Part shown: piece by piece, positions 54,241-64,000 of the stretch
Position numbering within the stretch: position 1 is the stretch's first letter
Layout: every line of letters begins with the position of its first letter
Assembly (NCBI GenBank): GCA_028282595.1
Contig: JANQHQ010000046.1
Location: forward strand, 1-64,000
DNA length: 64,000 nt
From: Chlorobium sp.
GTDB lineage: Bacteria; Bacteroidota; Chlorobiia; Chlorobiales; Chlorobiaceae
Reading direction: 5' to 3'
The notes under the pieces: model-generated
Told to the model about the DNA's origin: nothing
The model's database searches: none
What the model saw: the letters and a program-made list of their open reading frames with translations, nothing else
Position numbers and translations under genes: made by a program

Positions 54241-54690
54241 ATGGATAACGTATCGATTCTTGTCATGAACGGGCCCAACCTCTCCCGGCTCGGAAAGCGC
54301 GAACCCGGAATTTACGGGACGCGGACGCTGGACGACATCAACAGCGAGCTCGTCTCGGCCTTTCACGGAATTTCTTTCGATTTCTTCCAGTCCGAAGAAG
54401 AAGGGGAGCTGCTCGAAAAGCTGTTTCACTGCGAGGACAACGGGGGTGTGAGCGGGGTCGTACTCAATGCGGGAGCCTTTACCCATTATTCGATCGCATT
54501 GCGCGACGCGATCAGTGCGATCAGCATTCCGGTCATCGAAGTCCATCTGTCCAACATCTACGCCCGCGAGGAGTTCCGCAGAAAATCGGTCATTTCCGAA
54601 GTGTGCAGCGGGGTGATCAGCGGGTTCGGGGCGAACAGCTACCATCTCGGCGTGCGAGGTCTTCTCGGCATCCTCGACGGTCGTTCCTGA
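54241..54690 (+). CDS. aroQ: 3-dehydroquinate dehydratase, type II
   Basis: A 149-residue type II enzyme of the shikimate pathway (dehydroquinate to dehydroshikimate). NGPNLSRLGKREPGIYG carries the catalytic Arg and Tyr, VLNAGAFTHYSIALRDAI and VIEVHLSNIYAREEFRRKS carry the conserved His and Arg. The start at 54241 gives MDNVSILVMNGPNL. It is 20 nt downstream of hslU and the last gene of this group. Confidence 0.95.
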   Translation: MDNVSILVMNGPNLSRLGKREPGIYGTRTLDDINSELVSAFHGISFDFFQSEEEGELLEKLFHCEDNGGVSGVVLNAGAFTHYSIALRDAISAISIPVIEVHLSNIYAREEFRRKSVISEVCSGVISGFGANSYHLGVRGLLGILDGRS

Positions 54691-54878
54691 ACGGTTTCCC
54701 GCCAATCCGGAAAGCCCCCACGGACTTTTTTGCATGGATATGACGGGAAATGTAGGTACATTAATGTAGACTACGCTTTGTTTGTACTGTTGCGCTCAGA
54801 ACGGAGAGTAACGTACGATCGGATTCCTGTGGGCCGTTGTGCCGTAGGGAGCGTTCGTCCTATTCTTCAGGAGGTCAG

Positions 54879-55487
54879 ATGATGAAGAGATTCGTTACGG
54901 GTCTGTTCTGCCTTACCCTTGTTCCGCTGTTTTCTTCCCACACCTTTGCCGGTTCACCCTACGCAGGCCTCACCGTAGGCCTTGCCTATCTGAACGACTC
55001 AAGTCTGAAGGGATCCAAGAGCGGGGATCTCGAATACGACGACGGAGAGGCGTTCAGCTACGCCCACGGTCTCGATTTCGGCTGCGTCAGAGTCGAGGGT
55101 GAGATCGGCTATCAGCAGAACGACTTCAAAACCTATCGACCGGGAGATATCGCGGCCGAAGGCGATCTTTCGATTCTTTCCCTGCTCGCGAACGGTTATT
55201 ACTACTGCGAGATAAAAGGCAGTCCGGTCGTGCCGATCGTCAGCGCGGGTGTCGGTGTCGCAAGCGTCGAGTACGAAGACGGGATCGACGAGTTCGAGGA
55301 GGACGATCTGGTTCTGGCCTACCAGCTCGGAGCGGGGCTCGGCTTCAGGGTTTCCCCTTCGGTGACCATCAACGCCATGTACCGTTATTTCAAGACGGCT
55401 TCCGCGGAATTCGAGGATGGGGAGAACGACGTGGAAGTCGATATATCGAGCCACAACGTACTGTTCGGCGTCAAGGTCGATTTTTAA
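54879..55487 (+). CDS. Outer-membrane beta-barrel protein
   Basis: A 202-residue protein with a signal peptide (TGLFCLTLVPLFSSHTFA) and the eight-strand OmpA/OmpX-like barrel pattern: alternating hydrophobic strands such as YAGLTVGLAYL, DFGCVRVEGEIGYQ, TINAMYRYFKT and HNVLFGVKVDF, with final Phe. The ATG at 54879 follows a good AGGAGG; the longer frame to 54837 is discarded. Function is unknown. Confidence 0.85.
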   Translation: MMKRFVTGLFCLTLVPLFSSHTFAGSPYAGLTVGLAYLNDSSLKGSKSGDLEYDDGEAFSYAHGLDFGCVRVEGEIGYQQNDFKTYRPGDIAAEGDLSILSLLANGYYYCEIKGSPVVPIVSAGVGVASVEYEDGIDEFEEDDLVLAYQLGAGLGFRVSPSVTINAMYRYFKTASAEFEDGENDVEVDISSHNVLFGVKVDF

Positions 55488-55507
55488 ACCGTCGGACGTT
55501 TTCTACA

Positions 55508-55626
55508 GGGCACCTCTAAAAAGTGTCATGAGTCCCGATTGGATCGGGATAAACTTCGAAACCGGAATCCCGACGTGTCGGGACAACGCAGCAATTTGGG
55601 CGCGCAATAGGTTTTTAGAGGTGCCC
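55508..55626. mobile_element. 119-bp MITE-like element with terminal inverted repeats
   Basis: Terminal inverted repeats GGGCACCTCTAAAAA (55508-55522) and TTTTTAGAGGTGCCC (55612-55626) are perfect over 15 bp. They are flanked by a direct repeat TACA (55504-55507 and 55627-55630), a likely target-site duplication. Inside are alternating TCCCGA/TCGGGA palindromes (55533-55549 and 55568-55583). There is no transposase, so it would be mobilised in trans. It lies between the convergent barrel gene and TPR gene and may also terminate transcription. Confidence 0.78.
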
Positions 55627-56441
55627 TACAGTTTTTTCGAGAGCCCTGTCATCAGGGCTTTTATGTTTTCCCGCCGTCTTACGTCGCTTTTCATGAGCAC
55701 CGGTTTCGTCAACGCCTCGCCGAGCACTTCCATGGCGTCCTCATAGCGCTTCATGTCCCGATAGAGCTTGCCCAGCTCGTGATAATGGCGGATGACGAGC
55801 GGGTTCGATGCTATGGCCCGTTTAAGGTACGTTTCGGCTTCTTCCCGGCTCCCTTCGGGCAGGGCGCCGAGGAACGTTTTCGCGAAAACCTTTTCCAGCC
55901 ATCCCATGTCCGATATTTCGCGGTGGAAGGAGCCGAGGATAGAGAGTGCGACGTCGTCGTGCGGGTTGAGCTCGAGGGCCTGCTCAAGCTCGCTTTTTAT
56001 GATGTTTGCGCGTTTGATTTTCTCTCTCGGCCCGGCATTGTCCGACAGTACTCCGAGGGAGGCCGCCAGCCAGGTGTGTCCTTCCGCCACGTCCGGGTCG
56101 ATTTCCGTGCATGTTCTGGCAAATACCACCGCGCGTTCGAAAAAGGGACGCCGTGCTTCGGTGTTTTCCGGGGGAAGCGCTTCGCCTATGCCGACATACA
56201 GGCGGGAGAGTTTCCAGTAAACGCCGGGTGTTTCCGGGTGGATGTCCTGCGCCAGGGAATAGAGCGAGTCGGCGAGCTCGTAGCGCATCGCGAAGAATGC
56301 TTCGTCGGCCTGCCTGACAAGCTCCTGCGTGTTCCTTGCCGCAGCACTTCCGGTGACGGGGAGTGAGATGAGCGTCGGAACGACGCTCAGCAGCAGTATG
56401 GATACGGTTGCCGTTGTCCGGATCGTCGATTTGTTTTCCAT
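55626..56441 (-). CDS. TPR-repeat secreted protein
   Basis: A 271-residue protein with a signal peptide (ATVSILLLSVVPTLISLPVTGSA) and TPR repeats (ADEAFFAMRYELADSLYSLAQ, AIASNPLVIRHYHELGKLYRDMKRYEDAMEVLGEAL). It resembles RMD1-like/tetratricopeptide regulators of microtubule type only in the repeat. Its TAG stop is made of the last base of the MITE-like element plus the TA of its flanking TACA, so the C-terminus may have been trimmed or fixed by insertion. Confidence 0.82.
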   Translation of the reverse strand: MENKSTIRTTATVSILLLSVVPTLISLPVTGSAAARNTQELVRQADEAFFAMRYELADSLYSLAQDIHPETPGVYWKLSRLYVGIGEALPPENTEARRPFFERAVVFARTCTEIDPDVAEGHTWLAASLGVLSDNAGPREKIKRANIIKSELEQALELNPHDDVALSILGSFHREISDMGWLEKVFAKTFLGALPEGSREEAETYLKRAIASNPLVIRHYHELGKLYRDMKRYEDAMEVLGEALTKPVLMKSDVRRRENIKALMTGLSKKL

Positions 56442-56529
56442 CGCTGCACGGTTAAGGGTGCCCGGCTGTCTTTCCTGAAGAGCAACAATGACAAAAACGG
56501 ACTGAGCCGCGGCATAGTTCCGCGTTGTA

Positions 56530-57030
56530 TTACCGGAACCAGATCGATTCAGGATGCTTCCGGTTGAGTGCGCCGTCCAGCCCGAGCCAGTGACCCGAAG
56601 GAAGGACCATCATGAGTATGGAGAAGATCATGAAGGGGGGCAGCGTCAGGTTGTAATACCCCCCGGCCGCGAAATTCACCACCAGAAAGAGTGCAAAGGC
56701 CGCATTTGCCCGCACCGCGAGGCCGGCCGCCAGACAGACGCCGATGACAAGTTCGCCGAGGGTGACGATCCACGCGATGGGCATCGCCATCGGAATACCG
56801 AAGTGTTCGAGATAGAGCGCCTGGAAAGAGCCGGGAGGGAGTTCGCCGAGCCTTTCGGTAAAGTAACCCTGCATCAGGTCGGTCCACAGCCATCCCTTTA
56901 CCAGTTTGTGCCAGAATCCGTAAAGAAAGAACGCCGCGAAAATATAACGTCCGACAAGGAAGAGGACGACGCCGACGGTTTGAAAGGGATGCTTTTTCAG
57001 ATGGTCGGAGCTCCACTTGAAATCAGTCAT
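56530..57030 (-). CDS. DoxX family membrane protein
   Basis: A 166-residue four-helix membrane protein of the DoxX/DoxD superfamily. FLVGRYIFAAFFLYGFWHKL, WIVTLGELVIGVCLAAGLAVR and FALFLVVNFAAGGYYN are the expected helices. The family is linked to thiosulfate:quinone oxidoreduction or to oxidative-stress membrane complexes. It stands alone here, so a precise role is not assigned. Confidence 0.88.
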   Translation of the reverse strand: MTDFKWSSDHLKKHPFQTVGVVLFLVGRYIFAAFFLYGFWHKLVKGWLWTDLMQGYFTERLGELPPGSFQALYLEHFGIPMAMPIAWIVTLGELVIGVCLAAGLAVRANAAFALFLVVNFAAGGYYNLTLPPFMIFSILMMVLPSGHWLGLDGALNRKHPESIWFR

Positions 57031-57152
57031 GATGAAACGGGTTTTATGTTACGCAATATCGGTGTCTTATACGATACGAGACCGGAGTGAAGAAGGCAAG
57101 AAGAAAAAATCGGAAATCTGTGGCATGCTCGACAGTCGCTCAATTCAGGTTC

Positions 57153-59597
57153 TCAAAGCATGCTCTGGGGATCGACGTCGATAACGATCGAAAGCCGGGA
57201 GGCCCGGTACTTTTTCATCAGCGCGTACTGCAGGGTTTTCAGGGCGTCGGCGGCGATTTTTCTGCCCGGCAGCTTGAGCAGCAGACGGTAGCGGAAACGC
57301 CCCTTGATCATGGCGAGGCAGGCGGGGGACGGACCGAGCAGGAGACAGGCGTCCGATGCAACGTGCGGCCGCAGGGCTTCGGCGAACTCGTCGGCCGACC
57401 GGGCGGTGGCGGATTCTTCGGGGGAGGAGAACTCGACGGCCACGAGTTTGGCGAACGGCGGATAGAGCAGTTCCTTTCGGGTCTCCATGTCGAGCGAGAA
57501 GAATTGGTCGTAGCCACCCCGGAGCAGATGGTCGAATACCTCGTTCCCGGTGTCGTAGGCCTGAAGATAGACCTCGCCCGGAATCCTGGACCGTCCCGCC
57601 CGGCCCGCCACCTGGGTCAGCAGCCCGAAAAGCCGTTCGCCCGATCTGAAGTCCGGCAGGTTAAGGCCGATGTCGGCCATCAGTACGCCGACGAGGGTGA
57701 CATCCGGAAAATCGAGCCCTTTGGCGACCATCTGGGTGCCGAGCAGAATCCTCGATTTCTTTTCGTGGAATGCGTTCAGAATCATGGCGTGCGCACCCTT
57801 GACGCTTGTCGTATCGACATCCATGCGCAGGATCTTTTCCGACGGGAACAGCTTGTGGAGCTCCTCTTCGATGCGTTCCGTGCCCCCGCTTTTGTAGAGC
57901 AGGTTTCCGGAAGAGCAGCGCTCGCATGTTTCCCTGAAGGCGTGGGCGTGGCCGCAGTAGTGGCAGCGAAGCTGCCGGTTCGAGGCGTGATAGACCAGAG
58001 GGATGTTGCAGTGGGTGCAGACCGGAGTGTAGCCGCAGTCGAGGCAGAGCAGGCTTCGGGCGAATCCTCTCCGGTTCTGCAGGAGAATGACCTGTTCGTT
58101 TTTCTCCATTCTCAGCTTGATCTGCTCGTAGAGGATTTCGGAGAGGGACGGGGTGATCTTCCTGTGCTCCCGCATGGGCACGAGCCTGATCACCGGCATG
58201 GCGGCGTTGTCGACCCTCTCCGGCAGGTTCAGCAAGCTGTATTTTCCCGTTCGGGCGTTGTGGAAGGATTCGAACGAAGGGGTGGCCGATCCGAGGACGC
58301 AGACCGCGTTCTCCAGTTTCGCGCGCATCACGGCCGTGTCCCGTCCGTTGTAGCGCGGTGTGCGCTCCTGTTTGTATGCCGTGTCGTGTTCCTCGTCGAC
58401 GATGATCGCACCTATGTTCTCGAGTGGAGCGAACACGGTGGAGCGGGGCCCCAGCGCTATTCGCGCCTCTCCCTCCCGGAGCGACTGCCAGGCTTCGTAC
58501 TTCTCCCGGTTGCCCATCGCGCTGTGCAGAATCCGTATCGCGTTGCCGAAATGCTGCCGGAAGCGCGAGGCGGTCTGGGGCGTCAGGGAGATTTCCGGCA
58601 CCATCACTATGGCGTTCTTGCCCGAAGAGAGTACTTCCTTCAGAAATTCGATATAGACGATGGTCTTGCCGCTGCCCGTAACGCCGTGCAGCAGGAAGGT
58701 GGAGAAGTTTCCCTTGCGGTATGCCGCAATCAGCCTGTCGAGCGCCTGCTGCTGGGCGTCGGAGAGTCGGGCGATGGTTTTTGCCGGTTCGGTGTACCGT
58801 GACGAAATGGCGCTTTCGGTTTCGACCGTGATTTTTTCCAGGATACCCTTTTTTGCGAGTTCCCGCAGAACGGCCGGTGTCGCCCCGACCTGTTCAGGAA
58901 AAAACCACGATTCCTGCTGGCTCTGCAGCTTCCTGACGATGTCCGCCTGCCGCGGCGCCCTCGCCTTCGAAAGGCTTTCGGCCAGTTCATCCGTGCAGGG
59001 CTGCTTGATGCTGTATGCGATTCGGGTTTTCGGCGCGGCTTCCCGAAACTTTTTTTTCAGGGTGAGCAGGCCGCCGCGCTCCATTTCCGCCAGGGTCCTG
59101 TAGAGGTTTTTACGCCCGAGCCGTCGTTCGAGCTGACGGACGGTGACCGTTTTTTCCTCCCGCAGGACATGGAGAATATTTTTGCGCAGGGCGGTGGTCA
59201 CGGTCTTGCGGTTCCGGCCTCCAAGAAGCCGGAAGTCATTCGCTTCGACGATGTCGCTGACCGTGCTTTTCAGCGGCGCGGGCAACATGGCGCTGATGGC
59301 TTCTACGGGTCTGGAGAGATAGTAGTCGGTCATCCAGAGCGCCAGTTTGAGCGTGACCTCGGTCAGGACCGGCCGGCCTGACTGCAGAATGTCGGTGATG
59401 CGGCCTTCGGCGGTTCCCGCGGCTTCTGCGTCCGCGAGCGTTTCGAGAACGTAGCCGATGACGCTTCGCCGTTTGTTGCCCGCCGGGGAGAACAGCACCT
59501 GGCAGCCCGCCGGGAGACGCTCTTCGAACGTTTCGGGTACCGTGACGAGCAGGGGCTCGTCACGCAGGTAATTTTCTGCGTATATCAGTGCGTGCAT
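57153..59597 (-). CDS. priA: Primosomal protein N' (replication restart helicase)
   Basis: An 814-residue PriA. The N-terminal DNA-binding domain is followed by Walker A LLHGVTGSGKT (about residue 305), DEEHD (Walker B, about residue 396), the zinc region with CLDCGYTPVCTHCN and CHYCGH plus CERC, and helicase motifs VGVLMADIGLNLPDFRSGERLFGLLTQVAGRAGR. It reloads the replisome at stalled forks. The start at 59597 follows no overlap with adk; a terminator lies between. Confidence 0.95.
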   Translation of the reverse strand: MHALIYAENYLRDEPLLVTVPETFEERLPAGCQVLFSPAGNKRRSVIGYVLETLADAEAAGTAEGRITDILQSGRPVLTEVTLKLALWMTDYYLSRPVEAISAMLPAPLKSTVSDIVEANDFRLLGGRNRKTVTTALRKNILHVLREEKTVTVRQLERRLGRKNLYRTLAEMERGGLLTLKKKFREAAPKTRIAYSIKQPCTDELAESLSKARAPRQADIVRKLQSQQESWFFPEQVGATPAVLRELAKKGILEKITVETESAISSRYTEPAKTIARLSDAQQQALDRLIAAYRKGNFSTFLLHGVTGSGKTIVYIEFLKEVLSSGKNAIVMVPEISLTPQTASRFRQHFGNAIRILHSAMGNREKYEAWQSLREGEARIALGPRSTVFAPLENIGAIIVDEEHDTAYKQERTPRYNGRDTAVMRAKLENAVCVLGSATPSFESFHNARTGKYSLLNLPERVDNAAMPVIRLVPMREHRKITPSLSEILYEQIKLRMEKNEQVILLQNRRGFARSLLCLDCGYTPVCTHCNIPLVYHASNRQLRCHYCGHAHAFRETCERCSSGNLLYKSGGTERIEEELHKLFPSEKILRMDVDTTSVKGAHAMILNAFHEKKSRILLGTQMVAKGLDFPDVTLVGVLMADIGLNLPDFRSGERLFGLLTQVAGRAGRSRIPGEVYLQAYDTGNEVFDHLLRGGYDQFFSLDMETRKELLYPPFAKLVAVEFSSPEESATARSADEFAEALRPHVASDACLLLGPSPACLAMIKGRFRYRLLLKLPGRKIAADALKTLQYALMKKYRASRLSIVIDVDPQSML

Positions 59598-59609
59598 GGC
59601 TGTGCAACA

Positions 59610-59643
59610 AAAAAGTCAGTGCATGACGACACACTGACTTTTT
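59610..59643 (-). terminator. Terminator downstream of adk
   Basis: AAAAAGTCAGTG (59610-59621) pairs with CACTGACTTTTT (59632-59643) around a 10-nt loop. It lies 23 nt after the adk stop in the minus direction and just before priA. Confidence 0.75.
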
Positions 59644-59666
59644 CCGTCCGTCCATTTGGAGCGGGC

Positions 59667-61091
<1,425 letters not shown>

Positions 61092-61105
<14 letters not shown>

Positions 61106-62210
61106 GATTACAGCCGGTTTGGGATTGCGGCTTCCCGGTCTCGGCCGGTGTTTTTTCGACAGCCAGCTGGCCGCATGCCGCGTTGATTGAAGACCCGTAA
61201 CTTTTGCGAACCGTCACTTGCAAACCCGCATCGAGAAGCTTCCGGATAAAGTCCTCTTTGCGCCGCTCCCCGACAGGCCTGAACGCAATGTTAATGATTG
61301 AATTATAATCAATCAAATTTATTTTACATAAAAAACTTCTGCAGTACCGGGCCAGCAGCCGGGCGTCTTCCGGGCCGTCGTTCACCCCCTCCATGAGCAT
61401 GTAGACGATCGTGACGGGTTCTCTCGTGGCCGAGGCGTATTCGGCGAGTGCGCCCCGAAGACGGTCGAGCGTATGCTCCTTCGCCGGGGGGATGAGTGAA
61501 GCTCTTTTTTCCTGCTCGGCAGCATGGAGAGAGACGGCGAGTTTTGTCCTGAGGCCGGAACGGAGGAGCTCTCCGATGCGGGGGACGAGTCCTACGGTGG
61601 AAATGGTGATCCGCTTCTGCGGGATCGAGAACCGGTAACCGTGCCGGCTGAGGATCTTCACCGCTTCCGTTACGTTCGGCAGGTTCAGAAGCGGTTCCCC
61701 CATTCCCATGAATACGACGTTCGTTACCCGCGCTTCGGGCAGTTCCGCGGCCAGCCTGTCGCCGGCGAGGTAGACCTGTTCCGCGATTTCCGCAGCTTCG
61801 AGATTGCGCGAAAAACCCATGCGGCCCGTTGCACAGAATCCGCATTCCAGCGGGCAGCCGACCTGGGAAGAGACGCAGACCGTCCGGCGGTCCCCGGCGG
61901 GAATGAGCACGGTTTCGACGGCCAGGCCGTCGTGCAGCGACACGAGAAATTTGGTCGTTGCCCGTTCGGGCCCGGTTCCGGCGGTGCGCATCTCCTCTTC
62001 GACCGAGCAGGAGGGGAGCGTGAAGGCCGTCGAAAGCTTTTCGCGCAGGTCCGTGCCCAGGTTGGTCATGGCGTCGAACGATCCAGCGCGTTCGCTGAAG
62101 AGCCAGCGATGGATCTGCGACGCCCGGTACGGTTTTTCACCCATCTCCAGCAGGATATCCCGCAGCTCCCGCTCCGTGAGGGACTTTACACTTGTTTTTT
62201 CTGCCGCCAT
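61092..62210 (-). CDS. rlmN: 23S rRNA (adenine2503-C2)-methyltransferase / tRNA (adenine37-C2)-methyltransferase
   Basis: A 372-residue radical SAM enzyme. The cluster motif is CPLECGFCATG (about residue 122), and VFMGMGEPLLN, STVGLVPRI, LAVSLHAA and YMLMEGVND are the conserved blocks; a catalytic Cys lies in SSINAACGQL near the C-terminus. It methylates A2503 of 23S rRNA and A37 of some tRNAs. The ATG at 62210 is used; the longer frame overlaps the divergent regulator's promoter region. Confidence 0.93.
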
Positions 62211-62297
62211 GGTGTCGGACGTCACGTTCCTTTCCGGGGTCGTATGCACGGTTTTTGTACGGAAATATACTGCTTTTGGCTTTTGCTCCGGGGAAAG

Positions 62298-62316
62298 TAC
62301 TTTAATAAATAAAGTA
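62298..62316. promoter_or_regulatory. Palindrome in front of the winged-helix regulator
   Basis: TACTTTA (62298-62304) and TAAAGTA (62310-62316) form a perfect 7-bp inverted repeat with a 5-nt spacer, 16 bases before the regulator ATG and in the shared region with divergent rlmN. The shape suits a dimeric winged-helix protein and autoregulation. Confidence 0.5.
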
Positions 62317-62332
62317 AGAAAACGAACAATCC

Positions 62333-62683
62333 ATGACGAATGCACCGGGGGACGGCGGGCTCGAACCCGCGCGGGATTACGACCACAGGAAGCTCGACAA
62401 GATCATTCACTCCCGAATCCGTTTCGCCGCGCTCTGTTATCTCGATTCGGCCGAAGAGGCTTCGTTCGTCGAGATACGCGACGGGATACGGGCGACCGAC
62501 GGAAATCTCAGCGTTCACATGCGGAAACTCGAGGCTGCGGGATACGTGTACTGCGACAAGACCTACAACCGGCGCATTCCGCTCTCGGTCTACCGGATCA
62601 CCGATTCCGGCCGGAAAGCCTTTGCGGAATATCGCCGGCGGCTCGGTGATTTTTTCACCCTTCCCTCGAAAGACACTCCCTGA
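62333..62683 (+). CDS. Winged-helix transcriptional regulator
   Basis: A 116-residue DNA-binding protein with a winged-helix core: DKIIHSRIRFAALCYLDS, SFVEIRDGIRATDGNLSVHMRKLEAAGYV (recognition helix about residues 62-78) and the wing KTYNRRIPLSVYRITDSGR. It belongs to the small MarR/PadR-like winged-helix (HTH_27) type. No effector domain is present. It converges with and overlaps the dehydrogenase-like gene by 29 nt; the palindrome just upstream is a likely target. Confidence 0.88.
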   Translation: MTNAPGDGGLEPARDYDHRKLDKIIHSRIRFAALCYLDSAEEASFVEIRDGIRATDGNLSVHMRKLEAAGYVYCDKTYNRRIPLSVYRITDSGRKAFAEYRRRLGDFFTLPSKDTP

Positions 62684-63539
62684 AGTGGTCCTCGAGCCGA
62701 TGGCCGCCGTGCTGCGGGGCGACGCTGTCGATTTTGCTGACCGCGAGCGCGAAAGAGACGATATCGGCCACATCCCTGCTAAGGAGCTGTGCCACAGGCA
62801 GGAGGGCGTCGGCGATCCATAGCGGAATCGTCAGATACAACGGGTGCCGGCCGGTCACCTTCGCGGCGAGCTCGGCCACCTCGCGGTAGGTGAAGATATC
62901 GGGACCTCCCGCGTCGATGTCCGTTGCCTTTTTTCCGACGGCGTCAACGCATAATTGCGCGAGATCCGCGGCGTGTATCGGGTTCGAGCGCTTGTCCCCG
63001 TCGCCGAGAATCGGCATGATTCCGGTCCGGGCAAGATTCAGGAACTGCTCCATGTCGGAAAAGTAGCCGGTCGGACGAACGATCGTGAAGTCCATGCCCG
63101 ATTTTCTGAGTTCGGCCGCAAATTGCTCGTGGGCCTGGATGTTCGAGATATCGAGCATTTTTTCCGCGTTGAACACGGAGACGTAGATGAATTTCTCGGC
63201 TTTTCCGGCAAGCGCCATGTCGAGAATCCGCCGGTTGCCCATATAGTCGACATCGAAGCTCGAGTGCCTGAAATCCGGCCGCGTCATGCCGAGAGAAGAG
63301 AAGACGACGTCGATGCCGTCGCATATCCCCTCGATCGTTTCCGGTCTGGTGGCGTCACCGGTGACTACGTCGTCGACCCGGTCGTGAAGCACCGGTTCGC
63401 CGTGTTCGCCCGGTTTCCTGATTTTGTCCGGGTTGCGGACCAGCAGGCGCACCCAGTGTCCCCTTTTCTTGAACTCGTCCGCTACGTATCTTCCAAGATA
63501 CCCGGAGCCGCCCGCGACAAGAACCTTCTTTTTTTCCAT
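62655..63539 (-). CDS. NAD(P)-binding atypical SDR family protein
   Basis: A 294-residue NmrA/atypical-SDR protein. The nucleotide-binding loop is VAGGSGYLGRYVADEF (about residue 8), VTGDATRPETI and DVVFSSLGMTRPDF follow, then the IVRPTGYFSDMEQF region (about 153) and TYREVAELAAKVTGRHP. No classical YxxxK is evident, as in many members. Function is uncertain; redox or regulatory roles exist in the family. A truncated paralogue lies 25 nt upstream. Confidence 0.85.
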   Translation of the reverse strand: MEKKKVLVAGGSGYLGRYVADEFKKRGHWVRLLVRNPDKIRKPGEHGEPVLHDRVDDVVTGDATRPETIEGICDGIDVVFSSLGMTRPDFRHSSFDVDYMGNRRILDMALAGKAEKFIYVSVFNAEKMLDISNIQAHEQFAAELRKSGMDFTIVRPTGYFSDMEQFLNLARTGIMPILGDGDKRSNPIHAADLAQLCVDAVGKKATDIDAGGPDIFTYREVAELAAKVTGRHPLYLTIPLWIADALLPVAQLLSRDVADIVSFALAVSKIDSVAPQHGGHRLEDHFRECLSREG

Positions 63540-63564
63540 GATGGCTGTAAGAATTTGATTTCGG

Positions 63565-64000
63565 TTAGTGTTTCGGCCGGTCCTGCTGTTCCGCCAGTTC
63601 GCGATAAAAATCGGCCAGATGCATGTTGCCGGTCGCCGGAGCCACGGTGTCGGTCCGGTTGACCGATATCGCGAAGGACATGATCGCGGCCAGCGGTTTG
63701 CTGACGAAACCGGCGATGAAAAGAGCCGCATCGCCGACCCACATGGGGATGTGCGTGATCCAGGGTTTTTTGCCGAGTGTCTCGAACGCCAGCGTGACGG
63801 CCTCGACATCCATCATCTTTCCGGCATTGTAGACCGACACATAGACGAACCGTTTCACTCCGTGCAGCAGGGCGTCGTCCAGAAGCGCCTTGTTGCCTTT
63901 GTGATCCACCTCCTCGCTGGTGACGTTGCCCTGCGGTCTGGTCAGGCCCATGCAGGAAAAAACCAGGTCGACGCCGCGGCAGACATCTTTCAGCGTGCGC
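63565..64000 (-). CDS. Internally deleted paralogue of the SDR-like protein, 5' end outside window
   Basis: The 3' part of a second NmrA/SDR-like gene; the N-terminus lies beyond 64000. It reads VFSCMGLTRPQ, FVYVSVYNAGKMMD and then directly VEAVTLAFETLGKKP followed by HIPMWVGDAAL. Compared with the paralogue at 62655-63539, about 88 residues (131-218 there, including RPTGYF) are absent, with the join near 63804-63808. The frame stays intact, so the protein may be made. It could be a decaying copy or a functional short form. Confidence 0.72.
   Translation of the reverse strand, partial: RTLKDVCRGVDLVFSCMGLTRPQGNVTSEEVDHKGNKALLDDALLHGVKRFVYVSVYNAGKMMDVEAVTLAFETLGKKPWITHIPMWVGDAALFIAGFVSKPLAAIMSFAISVNRTDTVAPATGNMHLADFYRELAEQQDRPKH

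Overview
The window most likely comes from a green sulfur bacterium (Chlorobiaceae; Chlorobaculum/Chlorobium/Prosthecochloris type). A bchC-like bacteriochlorophyllide dehydrogenase, the cobalamin genes, an octaprenyl/solanesyl-type synthase, the GC-rich base composition and several protein types common in Chlorobi fit this. The species is an inference. No rRNA, tRNA, CRISPR array, prophage or intact transposase gene was recognised. Almost all of the window is densely packed protein-coding DNA in short operons.

Layout, left to right. 0.3-4.4 kb: a secreted protein on the minus strand, then cobU-cobT-(alpha/beta hydrolase)-cobS for the nucleotide loop of cobalamin. 4.6-10.5 kb: an OsmC protein with a good promoter, a TehA/SLAC1-type transporter, a DUF134 regulator, a WG-repeat lipoprotein, an iron-type alcohol dehydrogenase, a small lipoprotein, a UPF0158 protein, and two overlapping half-length ferritin-like proteins. 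10.6-16.4 kb: a three-gene exopolysaccharide operon (TPR/beta-barrel exporter, family 2 synthase, family 8 glycoside hydrolase). 16.7-24.8 kb: two small helical proteins, a SET-domain protein, a MerA-like flavoprotein with a membrane partner, and divergently a TetR regulator with an ABC/HlyD-type export system; a near-perfect palindrome lies between the two arms.

24.8-37.9 kb: a repeat protein, a DinB protein, and a long minus-strand operon sufC-sufB-DUF2141-ynbE-ydbL-ydbH that joins a minimal Fe-S assembly pair to an AsmA-like envelope lipid-transport system. Then follow a thioredoxin/TPR protein, a HAD nucleotidase, a lipoprotein, an RlmI-type methyltransferase, nickel superoxide dismutase with its maturation protease (sodN-sodX), and coaE behind a structured leader. 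37.9-50 kb: tatC, a polyprenyl synthase, a PASTA protein, an unlisted 55-residue membrane protein, a histone-H1-like DUF2934 protein, a CLC channel, the group holin-like/bchC/ABC ATPase/ABC permease, and folD-radA. 50-64 kb: DUF3109-rpoN, hslV-hslU-aroQ, an outer-membrane barrel, a 119-bp MITE-like element, a TPR protein, DoxX, priA, adk, a conserved hypothetical, rlmN, a winged-helix regulator with a palindrome in front of it, and two paralogous NAD(P)-binding proteins, one with an 88-residue internal deletion and cut by the window edge.

The points most worth follow-up are the split ferritin-like pair, the MITE that supplies the stop codon of the adjacent gene, the coupling of Fe-S assembly to YdbH-type lipid transport, NiSOD in an apparent anaerobic phototroph, and the structured leader/upstream ORF in front of coaE.
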